A stretch of 64,000 nt of DNA, from contig NZ_AKWZ02000010.1 in NCBI RefSeq assembly GCF_000306235.2, forward strand, positions 1,054,001-1,118,000, in the 5' to 3' direction. This DNA is from Leptospira fainei serovar Hurstbridge str. BUT 6 (GTDB taxonomy: Bacteria > Spirochaetota > Leptospiria > Leptospirales > Leptospiraceae). The position numbers and the translations under genes were made by a program. Positions 1-9,323 of the stretch are shown piece after piece (the stretch's first letter is position 1; every line of letters starts with the position of its first letter). The notes beneath the pieces were generated by a model. It saw only the letters and a list, made by a program, of their open reading frames with translations. It made no database searches and had not been told where the DNA came from.

Positions 1-146
1 AAGTAGGAGAGTTTCTTGATAGATTCGGGCATGTACAGGGAACCTGAAAGGATACTAATGATTACATGATTCTTTGCATGGGTTTCGCTGTCGACTAATC
101 ATCTAAACGGAACTAGCGAGTTATGCAGATAGAGTCTAAAGGACAT

Positions 147-2033
147 ATGGAATCTTCTTTTTTTCCGAATAAATTCGATTGTGTTGTTGTAGGAGCAGGG
201 CATGCCGGAGCCGAAGCTGCCTATGTCGCATCGATGGGAGGCGCTAGAACTCTCTTGATTACGATGAATCTAGATACGATCGGTCAGATGTCTTGTAACC
301 CGGCGATCGGTGGAATCGCAAAAGGACATATGGTTAGAGAGGTGGATGCGCTCGGTGGCTTGATGGGAAGAGTGATCGATGCAACGGGTATCCAGTTTAA
401 AATGCTAAACACTTCCAAAGGTCCAAGTGTTTGGGCGCCTCGAGCGCAAGCCGAGAAGAAAGAATATCAGTTAAAGGTGAAACACACACTGGAAGAAATC
501 CAAAATCTTTCAATCCGTCAAGACACTGTGGAAGAACTGCTGATTGAGAACGATGCTATTGTCGGTGTCAGAACCGGGAGAGGTTTTGAGATTCTTGCCG
601 GACATGTTATTCTAACTACCGGAACATTTTTATCTTCCATCGTTCATATTGGAACATACCAGAAAGAAAACGGCCGCTTTGGAGAACCGACAGTTAAAGG
701 ACTTTCTAAATCTCTTGCTAAATATAATTTAAAATTGGGACGTTTAAAGACCGGAACTCCCCCGCGCATACATGGAAATTCCGTGGATCTATCCGAGATG
801 ATAGTGCAGGACGGAGATCTTAATCCGTCCCCCTTCTCTTTCGCTACCGAGAAGATTACTCGAAGACAAATTCCCTGTTATATCACTTACACAAATGAGA
901 ATACGCATCGCCTCATTCATGAAAACATTCATCTTTCTCCGATGTATTCCGGTCAAATTCAGTCAACGGGACCTCGTTACTGCCCATCGATCGAAGATAA
1001 AGTAGTTAGGTTTGCAGATAGAGATAGGCACCAAGTTTTCTTGGAACCCGAAGGATATGATACTAAAGAGATTTATTTAAACGGAGTTTCGACGAGCCTT
1101 CCTGAAGAGATACAATGGAAATTAGTTCGCTCAATTGCCGGCCTTGAGAATGCGGAAATCTTACGTCCAGGTTATGCTATTGAATATGATTACGTCGATC
1201 CGACCGAACTAAAACCTACTTTGGAAACGAAAAAGATCAAAGGGCTATACCATGCGGGTCAGATTAACGGGACAACGGGTTATGAAGAGGCGGCCGCGCA
1301 AGGGTTGGTTGCTGCATATAGCGTCCTCTCTTCTTTACGCGGCGAAGAGCCTATGTTGTTCTCGAGAAGCGAATCTTATATCGGTGTGCTTGTTGACGAT
1401 CTAGTTCATAAGGGCGTCGAAGACCCCTATAGAATGTTTACATCGAGAGCCGAGCACCGACTGCTACTTAGACAAGATAATGCCGATCAACGACTCATGG
1501 AATACGGTTTCAGGATGGGTCTGGTAAAAGAAGACTCCTATCGAAGAATGATAGAGAAGTATCGGAGAGTTCATGAAGTAAAAGAGAGAATTCAATCTCT
1601 TCCGTTAAAGCCTACACCTGAATTTGAATCGCTATTGGAACGGAAATCAATTACCGGATTCAAATATGGATCCAAGCTAGATTCTTTTTTGAAGCGCCCT
1701 GAAATATCATTCGATGACGTCGCATTTTTCGTTCCAGAATCGGATTCCTTATCCGCCGAAGATAAGAAAGTGATCGAGATGGAAGTTAAATACGAAGGTT
1801 ATATCAAGAGGGAACAAGACACTATCGATTGGAAGAAGAGATTCTTATTAACTGCTATCCCTGAGGATATCGATTATGCTATAGTGCCCGGAATTAAGAA
1901 AGAAGCGATTCAAAAATTGAGCAAGCATCGCCCTCTAAACTTGGAGAAGGCAGCGCAAATTTCCGGCGTTGATCCCAGCGATGTCGATATGCTTCTGTTT
2001 TATATTAAGGGAAAAAGATTGAGTGCCGTATAA
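147..2033 (+). CDS. mnmG: MnmG (GidA), tRNA U34 carboxymethylaminomethyl-modifying enzyme, FAD subunit
   Basis: This is the FAD/NADH-binding partner of MnmE. Together they install the (carboxymethyl)aminomethyl group on wobble uridine 34 of tRNAs in the cytosol. The sequence shows the N-terminal dinucleotide-binding motif GAGHAG (about residues 16-21), the family signature [15 protein letters not shown] in the middle, [17 protein letters not shown] near residue 375, and the helical C-terminal domain that contacts MnmE. The ATG at 147 is chosen because AAAGGA lies just upstream and gives 628 aa, the usual family length. The in-frame ATG at 123 would add eight residues and has no visible ribosome site. 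A strong terminator follows. No mnmE is visible in the 122 bases upstream. A decayed copy of the 3' third of this gene lies directly downstream. Confidence 0.97.
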   Translation: MESSFFPNKFDCVVVGAGHAGAEAAYVASMGGARTLLITMNLDTIGQMSCNPAIGGIAKGHMVREVDALGGLMGRVIDATGIQFKMLNTSKGPSVWAPRAQAEKKEYQLKVKHTLEEIQNLSIRQDTVEELLIENDAIVGVRTGRGFEILAGHVILTTGTFLSSIVHIGTYQKENGRFGEPTVKGLSKSLAKYNLKLGRLKTGTPPRIHGNSVDLSEMIVQDGDLNPSPFSFATEKITRRQIPCYITYTNENTHRLIHENIHLSPMYSGQIQSTGPRYCPSIEDKVVRFADRDRHQVFLEPEGYDTKEIYLNGVSTSLPEEIQWKLVRSIAGLENAEILRPGYAIEYDYVDPTELKPTLETKKIKGLYHAGQINGTTGYEEAAAQGLVAAYSVLSSLRGEEPMLFSRSESYIGVLVDDLVHKGVEDPYRMFTSRAEHRLLLRQDNADQRLMEYGFRMGLVKEDSYRRMIEKYRRVHEVKERIQSLPLKPTPEFESLLERKSITGFKYGSKLDSFLKRPEISFDDVAFFVPESDSLSAEDKKVIEMEVKYEGYIKREQDTIDWKKRFLLTAIPEDIDYAIVPGIKKEAIQKLSKHRPLNLEKAAQISGVDPSDVDMLLFYIKGKRLSAV

Positions 2034-2099
2034 ATTTAAGGATTGCATCAGATGAAGAATTAAAACTTCAAATACGTTGTCTGATATTTTCGAACAGAG

Positions 2100-2123
2100 A
2101 GCCCGCAATTCCGCGGGCTTTTT
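2100..2123 (+). terminator. Rho-independent terminator of mnmG
   Basis: A perfect 7-bp stem (AGCCCGC / GCGGGCT) with a 6-base loop is followed by five T's on the + strand. It lies 67 bases after the mnmG stop codon. Confidence 0.85.
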
Positions 2124-2329
2124 GGTCCTTGTTGGTTTGGTCTCTGCTATCAGGTTTAATTTTTAATCCATCGATAAAGCGATCCTGATATGACTTCCCA
2201 GCGAGAGATTTAAAAATGAGTTCATCGGTGTTCCGAATTAAGTGAATAGATTTCAGTTATTTTTGTTCGAGAACCCTATCCCTGTCGCACTCGTTTATGA
2301 GAGGTGTCTTCCGAGCCTGATAATGCGGA

Positions 2330-2345
2330 TGTTTCATGTGAAACG
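2330..2345. promoter_or_regulatory. parS-like site 1 (ParB-binding palindrome)
   Basis: TGTTTCATGTGAAACG matches the widely conserved chromosomal parS 16-mer TGTTTCACGTGAAACA at 14 of 16 positions. It lies about 5 kb from parAB and at the left edge of the extra block inside the mnmG relic. Function as a ParB-loading site is inferred from sequence and from proximity to parAB. Confidence 0.7.
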
Positions 2346-2437
2346 CTTTCACTTCGCTCACGTTTAATAAATTAATCTTACTCTCATTTTGCTTACTAAG
2401 AAGAAAGCTCTTCCTGAGCTATCTGAAAATCATTGTT

Positions 2438-2510
2438 GCGGAAATCTTACGCGAGGATGATGCGAAGAGAAACGAAAACGAATCACGCCATTCTAAGCGT
2501 AACCTTCCGC
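2438..2510. repeat. Imperfect inverted repeat in the block inserted into the mnmG relic
   Basis: The arm GCGGAAATCTTACGC (2438-2452) is nearly the reverse complement of GCGTAACCTTCCGC (2497-2510), with a 44-base loop. It lies inside the roughly 260 bases (about 2345-2605) that have no counterpart in mnmG. It could be the core of a small non-coding mobile element or a structured transcript. No open frame was seen in it. Confidence 0.45.
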
Positions 2511-3123
2511 GAATATACTAAGCTATCTTTCTTTTATGAGTCTTCACTTCGTTCGTGAAAATTGGAAGGTGGGCCCGCTCTTTTATTTGTACTTTTATGC
2601 GGGGCTGGCGTGTCTAAAATCGATTCCTATTATAAAAACTACGAAGGTTTTATCGAAAGATGGAAATGAATTCGCCATAGGGGTTAGTTGTTTATAAGAA
2701 ACTCTCCGATTGAAACCTATATCGGAATTTGAATCGTTATGGGAGCAGGAAATCAATTAGGAGATTCCAATACGATGGCTTCGCAGTAGCTGTCGGGTTG
2801 AAGCATCCCAAAATATCCTTCGAAAATATTGTGTACTTCATTCTTAAATCAGAGTTCTTCGTTGCCGAGTCTGAGAAAGAAGCATCTCGCTCGATTCATT
2901 TCTGCGCATAGATTCAGTCTATTCGGTATCGTAAAGATGACTGTATAAAAAGTTATCGGTATGGATATCTCCAGTTTCATGGAACCTGATTTTGGAAAAG
3001 TTTAGGAAGGATATTCCATTCCTAGTTTCAAAAATTGAAGCACGCTATCCATCTCACTCCTAAAAAAGTTAGATCGAGGTTTAATTGACTTCGGACGATC
3101 ATTCGTAGAATTGCAAACCTCAC

Positions 3124-3139
3124 TGTTTCACGTGAAACG
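3124..3139. promoter_or_regulatory. parS-like site 2 (ParB-binding palindrome)
   Basis: TGTTTCACGTGAAACG matches the canonical parS 16-mer at 15 of 16 positions, with the central TTTCACGTGAAA intact. It sits just past the right end of the mnmG relic, between the relic and a leftward terminator. This is the better of the two parS-like sites in this gap. Confidence 0.85.
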
Positions 3140-3147
3140 GCAGATAT

Positions 3148-3173
3148 AAAAAAAGCCCGCCGGTAGAGCGGGC
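3148..3173 (-). terminator. Rho-independent terminator of the leftward exported-protein gene
   Basis: Read leftward, a GCCCGC/GCGGGC stem with a 7-base loop is followed by seven U's (A-run 3148-3154 on the + strand). It lies 40 bases after the stop codon of the gene at 3214-3954. Confidence 0.85.
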
Positions 3174-3213
3174 AAATTTATAGGAGTGTTTTTAATGAAT
3201 CAATTGATTTCGA

Positions 3214-3954
3214 TTACTTTCCGTAAACTAACTCATGGGTCTTTTCGAGGGCCCATTTATCTCCTTGTTTTATTAGAAAAGTAAATTGTTGTAACCGGTT
3301 ATTATTGTCCCAGATCATCCGATTTAACCGTTCTAGATTTCCCTGAACATTCATGCGGCTAATAAGTTTTCCATCCTTATCGAATGTTAGAACTGTGGAT
3401 GCTACCTGCTGTTTATCTTCGTTATAGATATTTTGTTGGTAGAGTCCCGGTTTATTGGAATCTTTTACGATGGAAAAACGTTCGATTTCCTTGGAATCAC
3501 TCCAATCAGTTTGCGCATCTTTGATTAAACCATTTTCACCCCAGGAGAGGATCGTACATTTTAAGACTAGCTTCCCGCTCTGATCAAAGAGATCTAAGGA
3601 AGAAAGAATACCATTCTTATCATACATGAATGTTTTCGTTTCTAAATTCTTCCCATCTTTATCGAAGAGTTCTTCTTTCTGAACTTTCTTATCCTTGTAA
3701 GAAAACTTAGTGTATCCGTCAGACTTGCCGTCCTGCGAAATATAATCTTCTCTAACTAGTTTTCCGGATTCGTCGTACGAATATTTCGCGGTATAGATAA
3801 CTTTTCCGTTCGAATTCTTAACTACCTCTTGGGAGGGGCCTCCTTTTTCCGAACCGATAACGTAGCGATCGGTGTGAGACCATTTTCCGGGAGTGAACGA
3901 ATAGAGCGACGACGCAAAAAAAACGATTAAAGTAAAGAATCCGATACGGAACAT
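3214..3954 (-). CDS. Exported hypothetical protein with YD/MORN-like 'GK' repeats
   Basis: This is a 246-aa protein with an N-terminal signal peptide (FRIGFFTLIVFFASSLYS) and no lipobox cysteine, so it is probably periplasmic or outer-membrane associated. The body has repeated units of about 20-25 residues around motifs such as YDESGKLV, FDKDGKNL, YDKNGILS, FDQSGKLV and FDKDGKLI. They resemble YwqK/MORN-like antiparallel strand repeats. No enzymatic motif is visible. The start is placed at the ATG at 3954, which has GAGGGT about nine bases upstream. An in-frame ATG at 3981 would put nine extra residues before the signal peptide. It stands alone with its own terminator. Function unknown. Confidence 0.8.
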   Translation of the reverse strand: MFRIGFFTLIVFFASSLYSFTPGKWSHTDRYVIGSEKGGPSQEVVKNSNGKVIYTAKYSYDESGKLVREDYISQDGKSDGYTKFSYKDKKVQKEELFDKDGKNLETKTFMYDKNGILSSLDLFDQSGKLVLKCTILSWGENGLIKDAQTDWSDSKEIERFSIVKDSNKPGLYQQNIYNEDKQQVASTVLTFDKDGKLISRMNVQGNLERLNRMIWDNNNRLQQFTFLIKQGDKWALEKTHELVYGK

Positions 3955-4185
3955 GTATGAATACCCTCTAGTTAGACACATCGGCGTTTATATAAAAACA
4001 TTAATAAGGTTTTCCATTATTCTTAAATGGGGTTTCAAAATATGGGCAAGAATTCTCCTTGCAGCGGGATCAAGCGACGCTAACTTTCGATGCGAACAAG
4101 AACGGACGTTTAAATATCGGGCGCCGTAATATGAGAAGCCCAAAAAGCGAAAACCGATCCTTATTATCTTTCAAGGAAAGGCACT

Positions 4186-5652
4186 ATGTCCCTAAAAAAA
4201 ATAGGATTGGGATTTCTCGGGTTACTGGGAATTTTCCTGCTTTATACGTTTATTTTCACCGAACGCGGAATCAATCCGATAACTCCAAAAGCAGAATTTC
4301 CAAAATTAGATTATAGTAAAATCAGCGAAGATGCCGCAAAAGATCTTCAAACTTATATAAGAATCGCAACTGTTCGAGGAAGAGAAAAAGAGGGAGCCCT
4401 CTTTTTAAAAGCTATTTTGGATAAGCGTGGAATCCATTCTCGCATTATAGAATTTCCGGGTAAACCGGAGCGCGCCTCTCTCGTCGCCGAACTGAAAGGT
4501 AAGGATCAATCAAAAGGAGGGCTGATCTTAACCAGTCATATAGACGTTGTAGAAGCTGAAGCAAAAGAATGGGCTGAGCCTCCTTTTTCCGGACTCAGGA
4601 AAGGTGATCGCATATATGGTAGAGGCGCGGTCGACGTTAAAGGTTTAGGCATAATGGAATTGTACGCGTTTTTATTAGCGCATGAATATAAGATTCCATT
4701 AGCAAGTAACTTAATGTTTTTAGCATTTGCTGATGAGGAAAGCCGTTCACTCCATGGCGCTCGTTTCTTAATAAAGGACCATAGGGAATTATTTAACGGA
4801 TATGAATACGTATTGAACGAAGGCGGAACAGGTTCGAGAGATATTGCCGTCAAAGGTTCCAAGGTTTTTAATATTCAAAACGCGGAGAAAGGAGCGGTTT
4901 GGTTAGACTTGAAAACAAAAGCGGATGCGGGTCACGGAAGTACTCCCCCGCTGAAATATGCAGCTAAGTCGATGGTGGATTTTTTACAGGAAGTTCAGAA
5001 GATCGGGGACAAGACAATTCTTGGCGATGAGACCGCCGCGTTCTTTTTCTCCCTAGGAGATATCAGCCCATTTCCCAATTCGTTCGTATTGCGGCGCTCT
5101 CGGAACCCTTTACTTTTTTTGATAATGAAAGGAGTGATTAACTCCAATCGACACCTGCGAGCGATGACAAGAAATACGGTCAGCATTACAGGAATCGATA
5201 GTCACCCGATCGGAATCAATATTATCACTTCCGAAACAACCGGATCTATCGATATCAGAATTCTTCCGGGTCAGGATGAAAGAAAACTCTTCGAAGAGAT
5301 TAAGACTCTCGGTGAAAAATACGGAGTTGAAGTAACCGCTCGGCATTTAGAACCGGGAACGAGTTCCCCCGTGGATGGTCTCCTTTTCCGTGTTCTGGCC
5401 GGAGTTAGTACATCTGTTGAACCTGGATCTATTGCAGCGCCGTTTCTTTCGCCCGGCACGACAGATAGTTCTTATTTGAGAACCATTGGATTAAAATGCT
5501 ATGGACTCATACCGGCTTTATTAAGCTCCGAAGAAATAGACGGTATTCATGGAAAGAATGAGAGTATGACCGTCGGTGAATTAAAAATGGGAATCGAAAT
5601 TTTATTCAAAACGATAATCGAATACAACCAAATTCTTCAAGGTAAAGAATGA
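4186..5652 (+). CDS. Membrane-anchored M20-family metallopeptidase
   Basis: This is a predicted zinc-dependent aminoacylase/carboxypeptidase of the M20 family (PM20D1/CPG2-like) that hydrolyses N-acyl amino acids or small peptides. Residues 5-24 form a hydrophobic anchor ([19 protein letters not shown]), which suggests a periplasmic catalytic domain. Visible ligand motifs are SHIDVV (His118), [10 protein letters not shown] (Asp150) and FADEESRS (Glu pair near 185). A dimerisation insert and a C-terminal HGKNESM motif follow. An AAGGAAAGG ribosome site precedes the ATG. The stop overlaps the rsmG start by 4 bases (ATGA), so it is probably translated with rsmG-parA-parB. Its place inside the gidB-parAB cluster is unusual. 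Substrate unknown. Confidence 0.9.
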   Translation: MSLKKIGLGFLGLLGIFLLYTFIFTERGINPITPKAEFPKLDYSKISEDAAKDLQTYIRIATVRGREKEGALFLKAILDKRGIHSRIIEFPGKPERASLVAELKGKDQSKGGLILTSHIDVVEAEAKEWAEPPFSGLRKGDRIYGRGAVDVKGLGIMELYAFLLAHEYKIPLASNLMFLAFADEESRSLHGARFLIKDHRELFNGYEYVLNEGGTGSRDIAVKGSKVFNIQNAEKGAVWLDLKTKADAGHGSTPPLKYAAKSMVDFLQEVQKIGDKTILGDETAAFFFSLGDISPFPNSFVLRRSRNPLLFLIMKGVINSNRHLRAMTRNTVSITGIDSHPIGINIITSETTGSIDIRILPGQDERKLFEEIKTLGEKYGVEVTARHLEPGTSSPVDGLLFRVLAGVSTSVEPGSIAAPFLSPGTTDSSYLRTIGLKCYGLIPALLSSEEIDGIHGKNESMTVGELKMGIEILFKTIIEYNQILQGKE

Positions 5653-6440
5653 CAGAACCGGAGAAGCAGGCGGCGAAATTTAGCCACGATTCATTAGGGA
5701 TACAGGATTCCGTTCGCTTTCGGTTTCCTCAGGAAAGCGATTCGATTCTGAAGCTTTTTGATTGGGATTTAATCGCCGCCTTTCTTTCATTTCTGGAATA
5801 CAAAAATGAGGAAGGAGGTTTTTTTTCAAAGAGAGATACCGACGAGATTTTGGATCGTCACGTTTTAGAATCCGTTTACCATATTTATTCGATTCGAAAA
5901 GAACTTGGGTCGCTTAACAATTGGAAGGTGGGGGATGCCGGAACAGGACCGGGAATTCCCGGTTTTTTTTTCCGCTGCTTAGTATCTTCGGAGCGACCCA
6001 AAGTAATATTATTAGATTCCCAAAAACGAAAGCTTTCCTTAACCGATGATTTTATTCGAACGAACCAAATTACCGGTGTGAAATGTATCTTTGAACGAGC
6101 GGAAGAAGGAAGGGGCGATTGGGATCTCGCTGTATCGAGAGGATTTATTCCATTTCCTTGGAGCGCCGAAGTGCTCTGTCGGTGGGTAAAGCAAGGAGGT
6201 ATTTATGTCCCATTTATCGGGAAAGATGAATTCGATTCGGATCTTGTGAAAGAGATTCTGGAACCGACTGGATTTCGGCTATTAAAAACGATTCATTTAC
6301 CCGCGCTTGAATTTTTAGGGATGCGACATATTAAGTTCTTGAAAAAGGTTCTTTCACCAAGACAAGGTATCCCTAGGGCTTGGAAGGTTCTGGCCAAGGA
6401 GAGTAAATTAGAACATGGGAAAGATCGTATCGATCAGTAA
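5649..6440 (+). CDS. rsmG: RsmG (GidB), 16S rRNA G527 N7-methyltransferase
   Basis: This is an S-adenosylmethionine-dependent methyltransferase acting on G527 of 16S rRNA. The SAM-binding core is seen in [12 protein letters not shown], then [11 protein letters not shown] and the later DLAVSRGF, which match the RsmG family. The protein is 263 aa, longer than the roughly 210 aa of E. coli. The extra length is in an N-terminal extension and a divergent C-terminus. Its ATG overlaps the upstream peptidase stop by 4 bases, and its 3' end overlaps parA by 26 bases. This is the classical gidB-soj-spo0J arrangement found near replication origins. Confidence 0.93.
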   Translation: MTEPEKQAAKFSHDSLGIQDSVRFRFPQESDSILKLFDWDLIAAFLSFLEYKNEEGGFFSKRDTDEILDRHVLESVYHIYSIRKELGSLNNWKVGDAGTGPGIPGFFFRCLVSSERPKVILLDSQKRKLSLTDDFIRTNQITGVKCIFERAEEGRGDWDLAVSRGFIPFPWSAEVLCRWVKQGGIYVPFIGKDEFDSDLVKEILEPTGFRLLKTIHLPALEFLGMRHIKFLKKVLSPRQGIPRAWKVLAKESKLEHGKDRIDQ

Positions 6441-7176
6441 CCAAAAAGGTGGCGTCGGAAAAACTACGACCTCCATCAACCTTGCTGCCAATCTGGCCGC
6501 GATCGGAAAAAAAGTTCTCATCGTAGATTTCGATCCTCAAGGAAACTCCGGTTCCGGTTTAGGTTTGGAAATTAATACGCTGCCTAAAACTTCCTATGAA
6601 CTTCTCATCGGAGAATGTTCCGCGAACGAATGCATTCGAAGGACCGACCTGGAAAATTTGCATATTATTCCGGCTAATATTAACCTTTCGGGCGCGGAGG
6701 CGGATCTTCTTGCCGAAGAAAATCGTGAATTTCGACTGAAAGAGGCGATCAGTCTTCTTAGAACCGAATACGATTATATATTAATCGATTGCCCTCCTTC
6801 TCTGGGGGTATTGACGATCAATGCGTTATGTGCGGCAGATAGCGTGATGATCACTTTGCAAACTGAATACTTCGCGTTAGAGGGACTGACCCAGTTAATG
6901 AAGATCATTTCGCTTGTTCAGGGAAAATTGAATCCTTCGTTGGAATTGGAAGGAGTTCTTTTGACCATGTATGATAAACGAACCAATCTTGCCCAACAAG
7001 TCGCCGAGGACGTAAAAGCATATTTCAAAGATAAAGTTTATACGACCGTTATTCCTAGGAACATTAAATTATCAGAAGCTCCTTCGTTTGGAAAATCGAT
7101 TCTTTCGTACGATCCTGAAGGCGTTGGAGCTCAAAGTTATCGTAATTTAGCTTTAGAAGTGGCCGGGAAAAACTAA
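6415..7176 (+). CDS. parA: ParA (Soj), chromosome-partitioning ATPase
   Basis: This is a deviant-Walker ATPase that binds DNA non-specifically when dimerised with ATP and drives segregation of ParB-parS complexes. The deviant Walker A motif KGGVGKTTT is at residues 10-18. The Walker A' motif VDFDPQGN and Walker B motif LIDCPPSLG follow. At 253 aa it is a type Ib-like chromosomal ParA without the N-terminal HTH of plasmid type Ia proteins. It overlaps rsmG by 26 bases and is followed after three bases by parB. Confidence 0.97.
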   Translation: MGKIVSISNQKGGVGKTTTSINLAANLAAIGKKVLIVDFDPQGNSGSGLGLEINTLPKTSYELLIGECSANECIRRTDLENLHIIPANINLSGAEADLLAEENREFRLKEAISLLRTEYDYILIDCPPSLGVLTINALCAADSVMITLQTEYFALEGLTQLMKIISLVQGKLNPSLELEGVLLTMYDKRTNLAQQVAEDVKAYFKDKVYTTVIPRNIKLSEAPSFGKSILSYDPEGVGAQSYRNLALEVAGKN

Positions 7177-7179
7177 AGA

Positions 7180-8055
7180 ATGAGCGCGAAGCCCAAAGCC
7201 CTAGGGCGGGGGTTAGGTAACCTTATCCCCGTCTCGGAAGATAAAGCTCTGAAAGAAGCCGGCGGAGAAGGCGCGCTTCGAGAAATTAAACTTTCTGAAA
7301 TTAGACCTAATCCGGATCAGCCTAGAAGGACTTTTTCGGAGGATTCACTTCGTGAACTTTCCGAAACGATCAAAGCCCATGGAGTCATTCAGCCTATCGT
7401 AGTAAAGGAAACGGGCGGTGGATACGAAATCATTTCAGGAGAAAGAAGATACCGTGCATGCAAATTAGCCGGCTTCATGAAAATTCCTGCAATCGTAAAG
7501 AAGGCCAGTGAAAATCAAGCGCTGGAAATGGCTTTAATCGAAAATATTCAACGGGAAAATCTTAATCCGATCGAAGAGGCTTTAGCTTACAAAACTCTAT
7601 GTGATAAACTAGGTTTGAAAATCAGCGACGTCGCAACGAGAGTCGGCAAGAATAGAGCCACTGTTTCAAACTTAATTCGGCTTCTTCAACTTCCCGATTC
7701 GGTAATGGACTTGGTTAAGAATGGAAGAATATCCGAAGGTCATGCGCGTCCGCTATTAGCTATCGCGGATAGAAAGAAGACAGAGCAACTGGCCTATCAA
7801 ATTGCGGAAAAAGGCCTAACGGTTAGACAGGTCGAAGAAATCGTTTCAAACCTTACAGAAGAAACTCCCGTAAAAGAAAAGAAGAAAGCGAAGAAGAAGG
7901 AAGTAGATATCGTCGAATTGGAGAATAAGTTTCGAAAGAAATATTCGATGAAAGTGGATATTTCCCATAGTTCCTCTTCCGGAAAAGGAAAGCTAAGCAT
8001 TGCGTATCCTAGCTTAGATGCTTTGCAAAAGATTTTAGATGCATTAGGTCTTTAA
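7180..8055 (+). CDS. parB: ParB (Spo0J), chromosome-partitioning CTPase and parS-binding protein
   Basis: This is the centromere-binding CTPase clamp. It loads at parS and spreads, and it stimulates ParA. The N-terminal GRGLGNLIP is the ParA-contact peptide. The ParB/Srx domain carries [14 protein letters not shown] and [14 protein letters not shown], and the HTH region follows ([20 protein letters not shown]). The C-terminal dimerisation domain is joined by a lysine/glutamate-rich linker ([12 protein letters not shown]). The protein is 291 aa, a normal length. Its likely target sites are the two parS-like palindromes at 2330 and 3124. Confidence 0.97.
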   Translation: MSAKPKALGRGLGNLIPVSEDKALKEAGGEGALREIKLSEIRPNPDQPRRTFSEDSLRELSETIKAHGVIQPIVVKETGGGYEIISGERRYRACKLAGFMKIPAIVKKASENQALEMALIENIQRENLNPIEEALAYKTLCDKLGLKISDVATRVGKNRATVSNLIRLLQLPDSVMDLVKNGRISEGHARPLLAIADRKKTEQLAYQIAEKGLTVRQVEEIVSNLTEETPVKEKKKAKKKEVDIVELENKFRKKYSMKVDISHSSSSGKGKLSIAYPSLDALQKILDALGL

Positions 8056-8057
8056 TA

Positions 8058-8471
8058 ATGTCCTCGAGTTCCGGAGATTTTTTCCATACTCTTCGGGTAA
8101 GATACTCCGAAATAGATGCCCAAGCAGTCGTATTCAATGCTCATTATTTAACGTACTTCGATACTGCCCTGAACGAATACATGAGGTATTTGGAGTACGA
8201 CTATAAGGAAGAACTGGCCAAAAACGGTTTAGACTTCGTAGTAACTCGTTCGTTGATCGAGTATAAATCCCCGGCAAGATTCGACGAGGAATTGAATATC
8301 TTTATTAAAGCCGGAGTGATTAAGCCGGCTAGTATTCAATGGAATTTGGAAGTGCGAGGCAAAGAAAGCGGAGCTTTAATTTGCACTGGAGAACTCACTT
8401 GGGCGTTCCTTCAATTGGAATCCCGTACTCCGGCCAAACTTCCGGCGGTTTTTAAAAATCTTGAAAAGTAA
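8058..8471 (+). CDS. YbgC/4HBT-family acyl-CoA thioesterase
   Basis: This is a hotdog-fold thioesterase of 137 aa that probably hydrolyses acyl-CoA substrates. The family active-site region is visible as RYSEIDAQAVVFNAHY (Asp plus the V-F-N-A-H-Y stretch), followed by the long hotdog helix with FDTALNEYMRYL. It begins two bases after the parB stop and so belongs to the same transcript. It has no obvious link to segregation. Substrate is not deducible from sequence. Confidence 0.88.
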   Translation: MSSSSGDFFHTLRVRYSEIDAQAVVFNAHYLTYFDTALNEYMRYLEYDYKEELAKNGLDFVVTRSLIEYKSPARFDEELNIFIKAGVIKPASIQWNLEVRGKESGALICTGELTWAFLQLESRTPAKLPAVFKNLEK

Positions 8472-8478
8472 TCCGGTT

Positions 8479-8979
8479 TCAATTCATTAAATCTACGAGA
8501 AGTCCTCGGATATCTTCCATGCGCTTCATCAAATCGAACGTTGAATTATCCGGGTGAATTATAAAATCCGCTAACGTTTGAACTTTATCGTCTACGGTAT
8601 TTATTAATTGATAAATCTTTTCCGAACCGCCTTTGGCTCTGCTTCGCAGCGTCTCTATCGAAGTGTTGCGATCCATAACTTCTCTAAGAATAGCCTGGAC
8701 GATCCGTTTGTAGACGTTTAAATTTTCATAAGTGGGTGATTTTAGAAAATTTCTTTCCGCATCGGGTAAATCGCGTAGCAGCGAGTTTAAGTCCCGTGTC
8801 TTCTCTTGACTATAAGGTAATAGGTGTTCGACAAGTTCGAAAAATTGCGACTTTGAATCGGGGATCTCGGCTTCCGGCACTGCCGATGGGACCGGACTAT
8901 AGAGACTGGAAGAAAAGGAGAGACCGTAGTCGCCTTTGCGTCTTTGATTTCTGTGTGGATCTTGAGAGTTTACTTTCAA
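8479..8979 (-). CDS. YaaR/DUF327 family protein
   Basis: This is a 166-aa soluble protein matching the YaaR (DUF327) family in its C-terminal two thirds: a DLPDAERNFLKSPTYENL segment, then YKRIVQAILREV and a helical tail ending in MEDIRGLLVDLMN. The N-terminal 45 residues are low-complexity and serine/proline rich. The start is TTG, overlapping the bactofilin stop in TTGA, so it is translationally coupled. Family function is poorly known. Linkage to bactofilin and a LytM protein suggests a role in cell-envelope or cell-shape control (inference). Confidence 0.82.
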   Translation of the reverse strand: MKVNSQDPHRNQRRKGDYGLSFSSSLYSPVPSAVPEAEIPDSKSQFFELVEHLLPYSQEKTRDLNSLLRDLPDAERNFLKSPTYENLNVYKRIVQAILREVMDRNTSIETLRSRAKGGSEKIYQLINTVDDKVQTLADFIIHPDNSTFDLMKRMEDIRGLLVDLMN

Positions 8980-9323
8980 CGTGCAATCGGGTTTATTTTA
9001 CAGTTACCCTCGAATTGCACTCCTTCTTCCATTACGACTTTGGGTGTAATGATATCGCCTTTCATTCGGCAACTTGCGAGAAGAGTGACTCGCTCAGTGG
9101 CAAAGATATTCCCATGGATCTCGCCGCCGGCAACTACAATCCGAGCTCTGATATCCGTATCGACGATTCCACTCTTTCCAATGAGGACTTTTCCGTCAGT
9201 TTTGATGGTCCCGCGGAAAATCCCATCTATACGCAATAAACCCGAAAGTTTGAAATCGCCGTTGAACTCGGCTCCTTCTCCAATAATACTATTTACCGCT
9301 AAATGCTCTTCGGTTTGGGCCAT
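8976..9323 (-). CDS. Bactofilin
   Basis: This is a 115-aa bactofilin, a polymerising beta-helical cytoskeletal protein. Its core is built of short repeated strands such as FNGDFKLSGLLRIDGIFRGT, GKVLIGKSGIVDTDIRA and GEIHGNIFA, with short polar ends. Bactofilins place peptidoglycan enzymes and influence cell curvature, and in Leptospira they have been tied to helical shape. The gene overlaps the upstream LytM-like gene by one base (TGATG) and the downstream YaaR gene by four. The coupling to a LytM-domain membrane protein is a recurring bactofilin context. Confidence 0.93.
   Translation of the reverse strand: MAQTEEHLAVNSIIGEGAEFNGDFKLSGLLRIDGIFRGTIKTDGKVLIGKSGIVDTDIRARIVVAGGEIHGNIFATERVTLLASCRMKGDIITPKVVMEEGVQFEGNCKINPIAR

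Larger units (their letters stand above)
2134..3110 (+). pseudogene. Decayed second copy of the 3' third of mnmG, with an internal insertion
   Basis: The stretch aligns colinearly with mnmG codons from about 386 to near the end, but with many stops and frameshifts. Matching pieces in order: GLVSAI against GLVAAY (2134 vs 1302), FIGV against YIGV, GATAATGC at 2319 vs 1476, GAATTTGAATCG at 2725 vs 1620, RKSIRRFQYDGF against [24 protein letters not shown] against [12 protein letters not shown], and TTCAAAAATTGA at 3027 vs 1909. The offset between copies is about 832-843 before position 2330 and 1105-1118 after 2700. This implies an extra block of roughly 260 bases in between. The 60-codon open frame at 2729-2911 is only the best-preserved piece of this relic and is not a gene. 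It is either a partial tandem duplication or the remnant of an older mnmG. Confidence 0.8.

Noticed and set aside
3..47. Possible end of an upstream gene (a frame ending GEFLDRFGHVQGT before TGA)
   Set aside because: Too short to judge, and it does not resemble a MnmE C-terminus.
2729..2911. 60-codon open frame in the gap after mnmG
   Set aside because: It aligns with an internal segment of mnmG and is the best-preserved piece of the decayed copy. It has no ribosome site of its own.
2034..3213. Replication origin with DnaA boxes
   Set aside because: I looked for TTATCCACA-like clusters near the parS sites and saw none. The locus is only inferred to be origin-proximal from gene order.
4059..4316. 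85-codon frame overlapping the start of the M20 peptidase
   Set aside because: It runs in another frame through the ribosome site and signal anchor of the peptidase and has no family resemblance.
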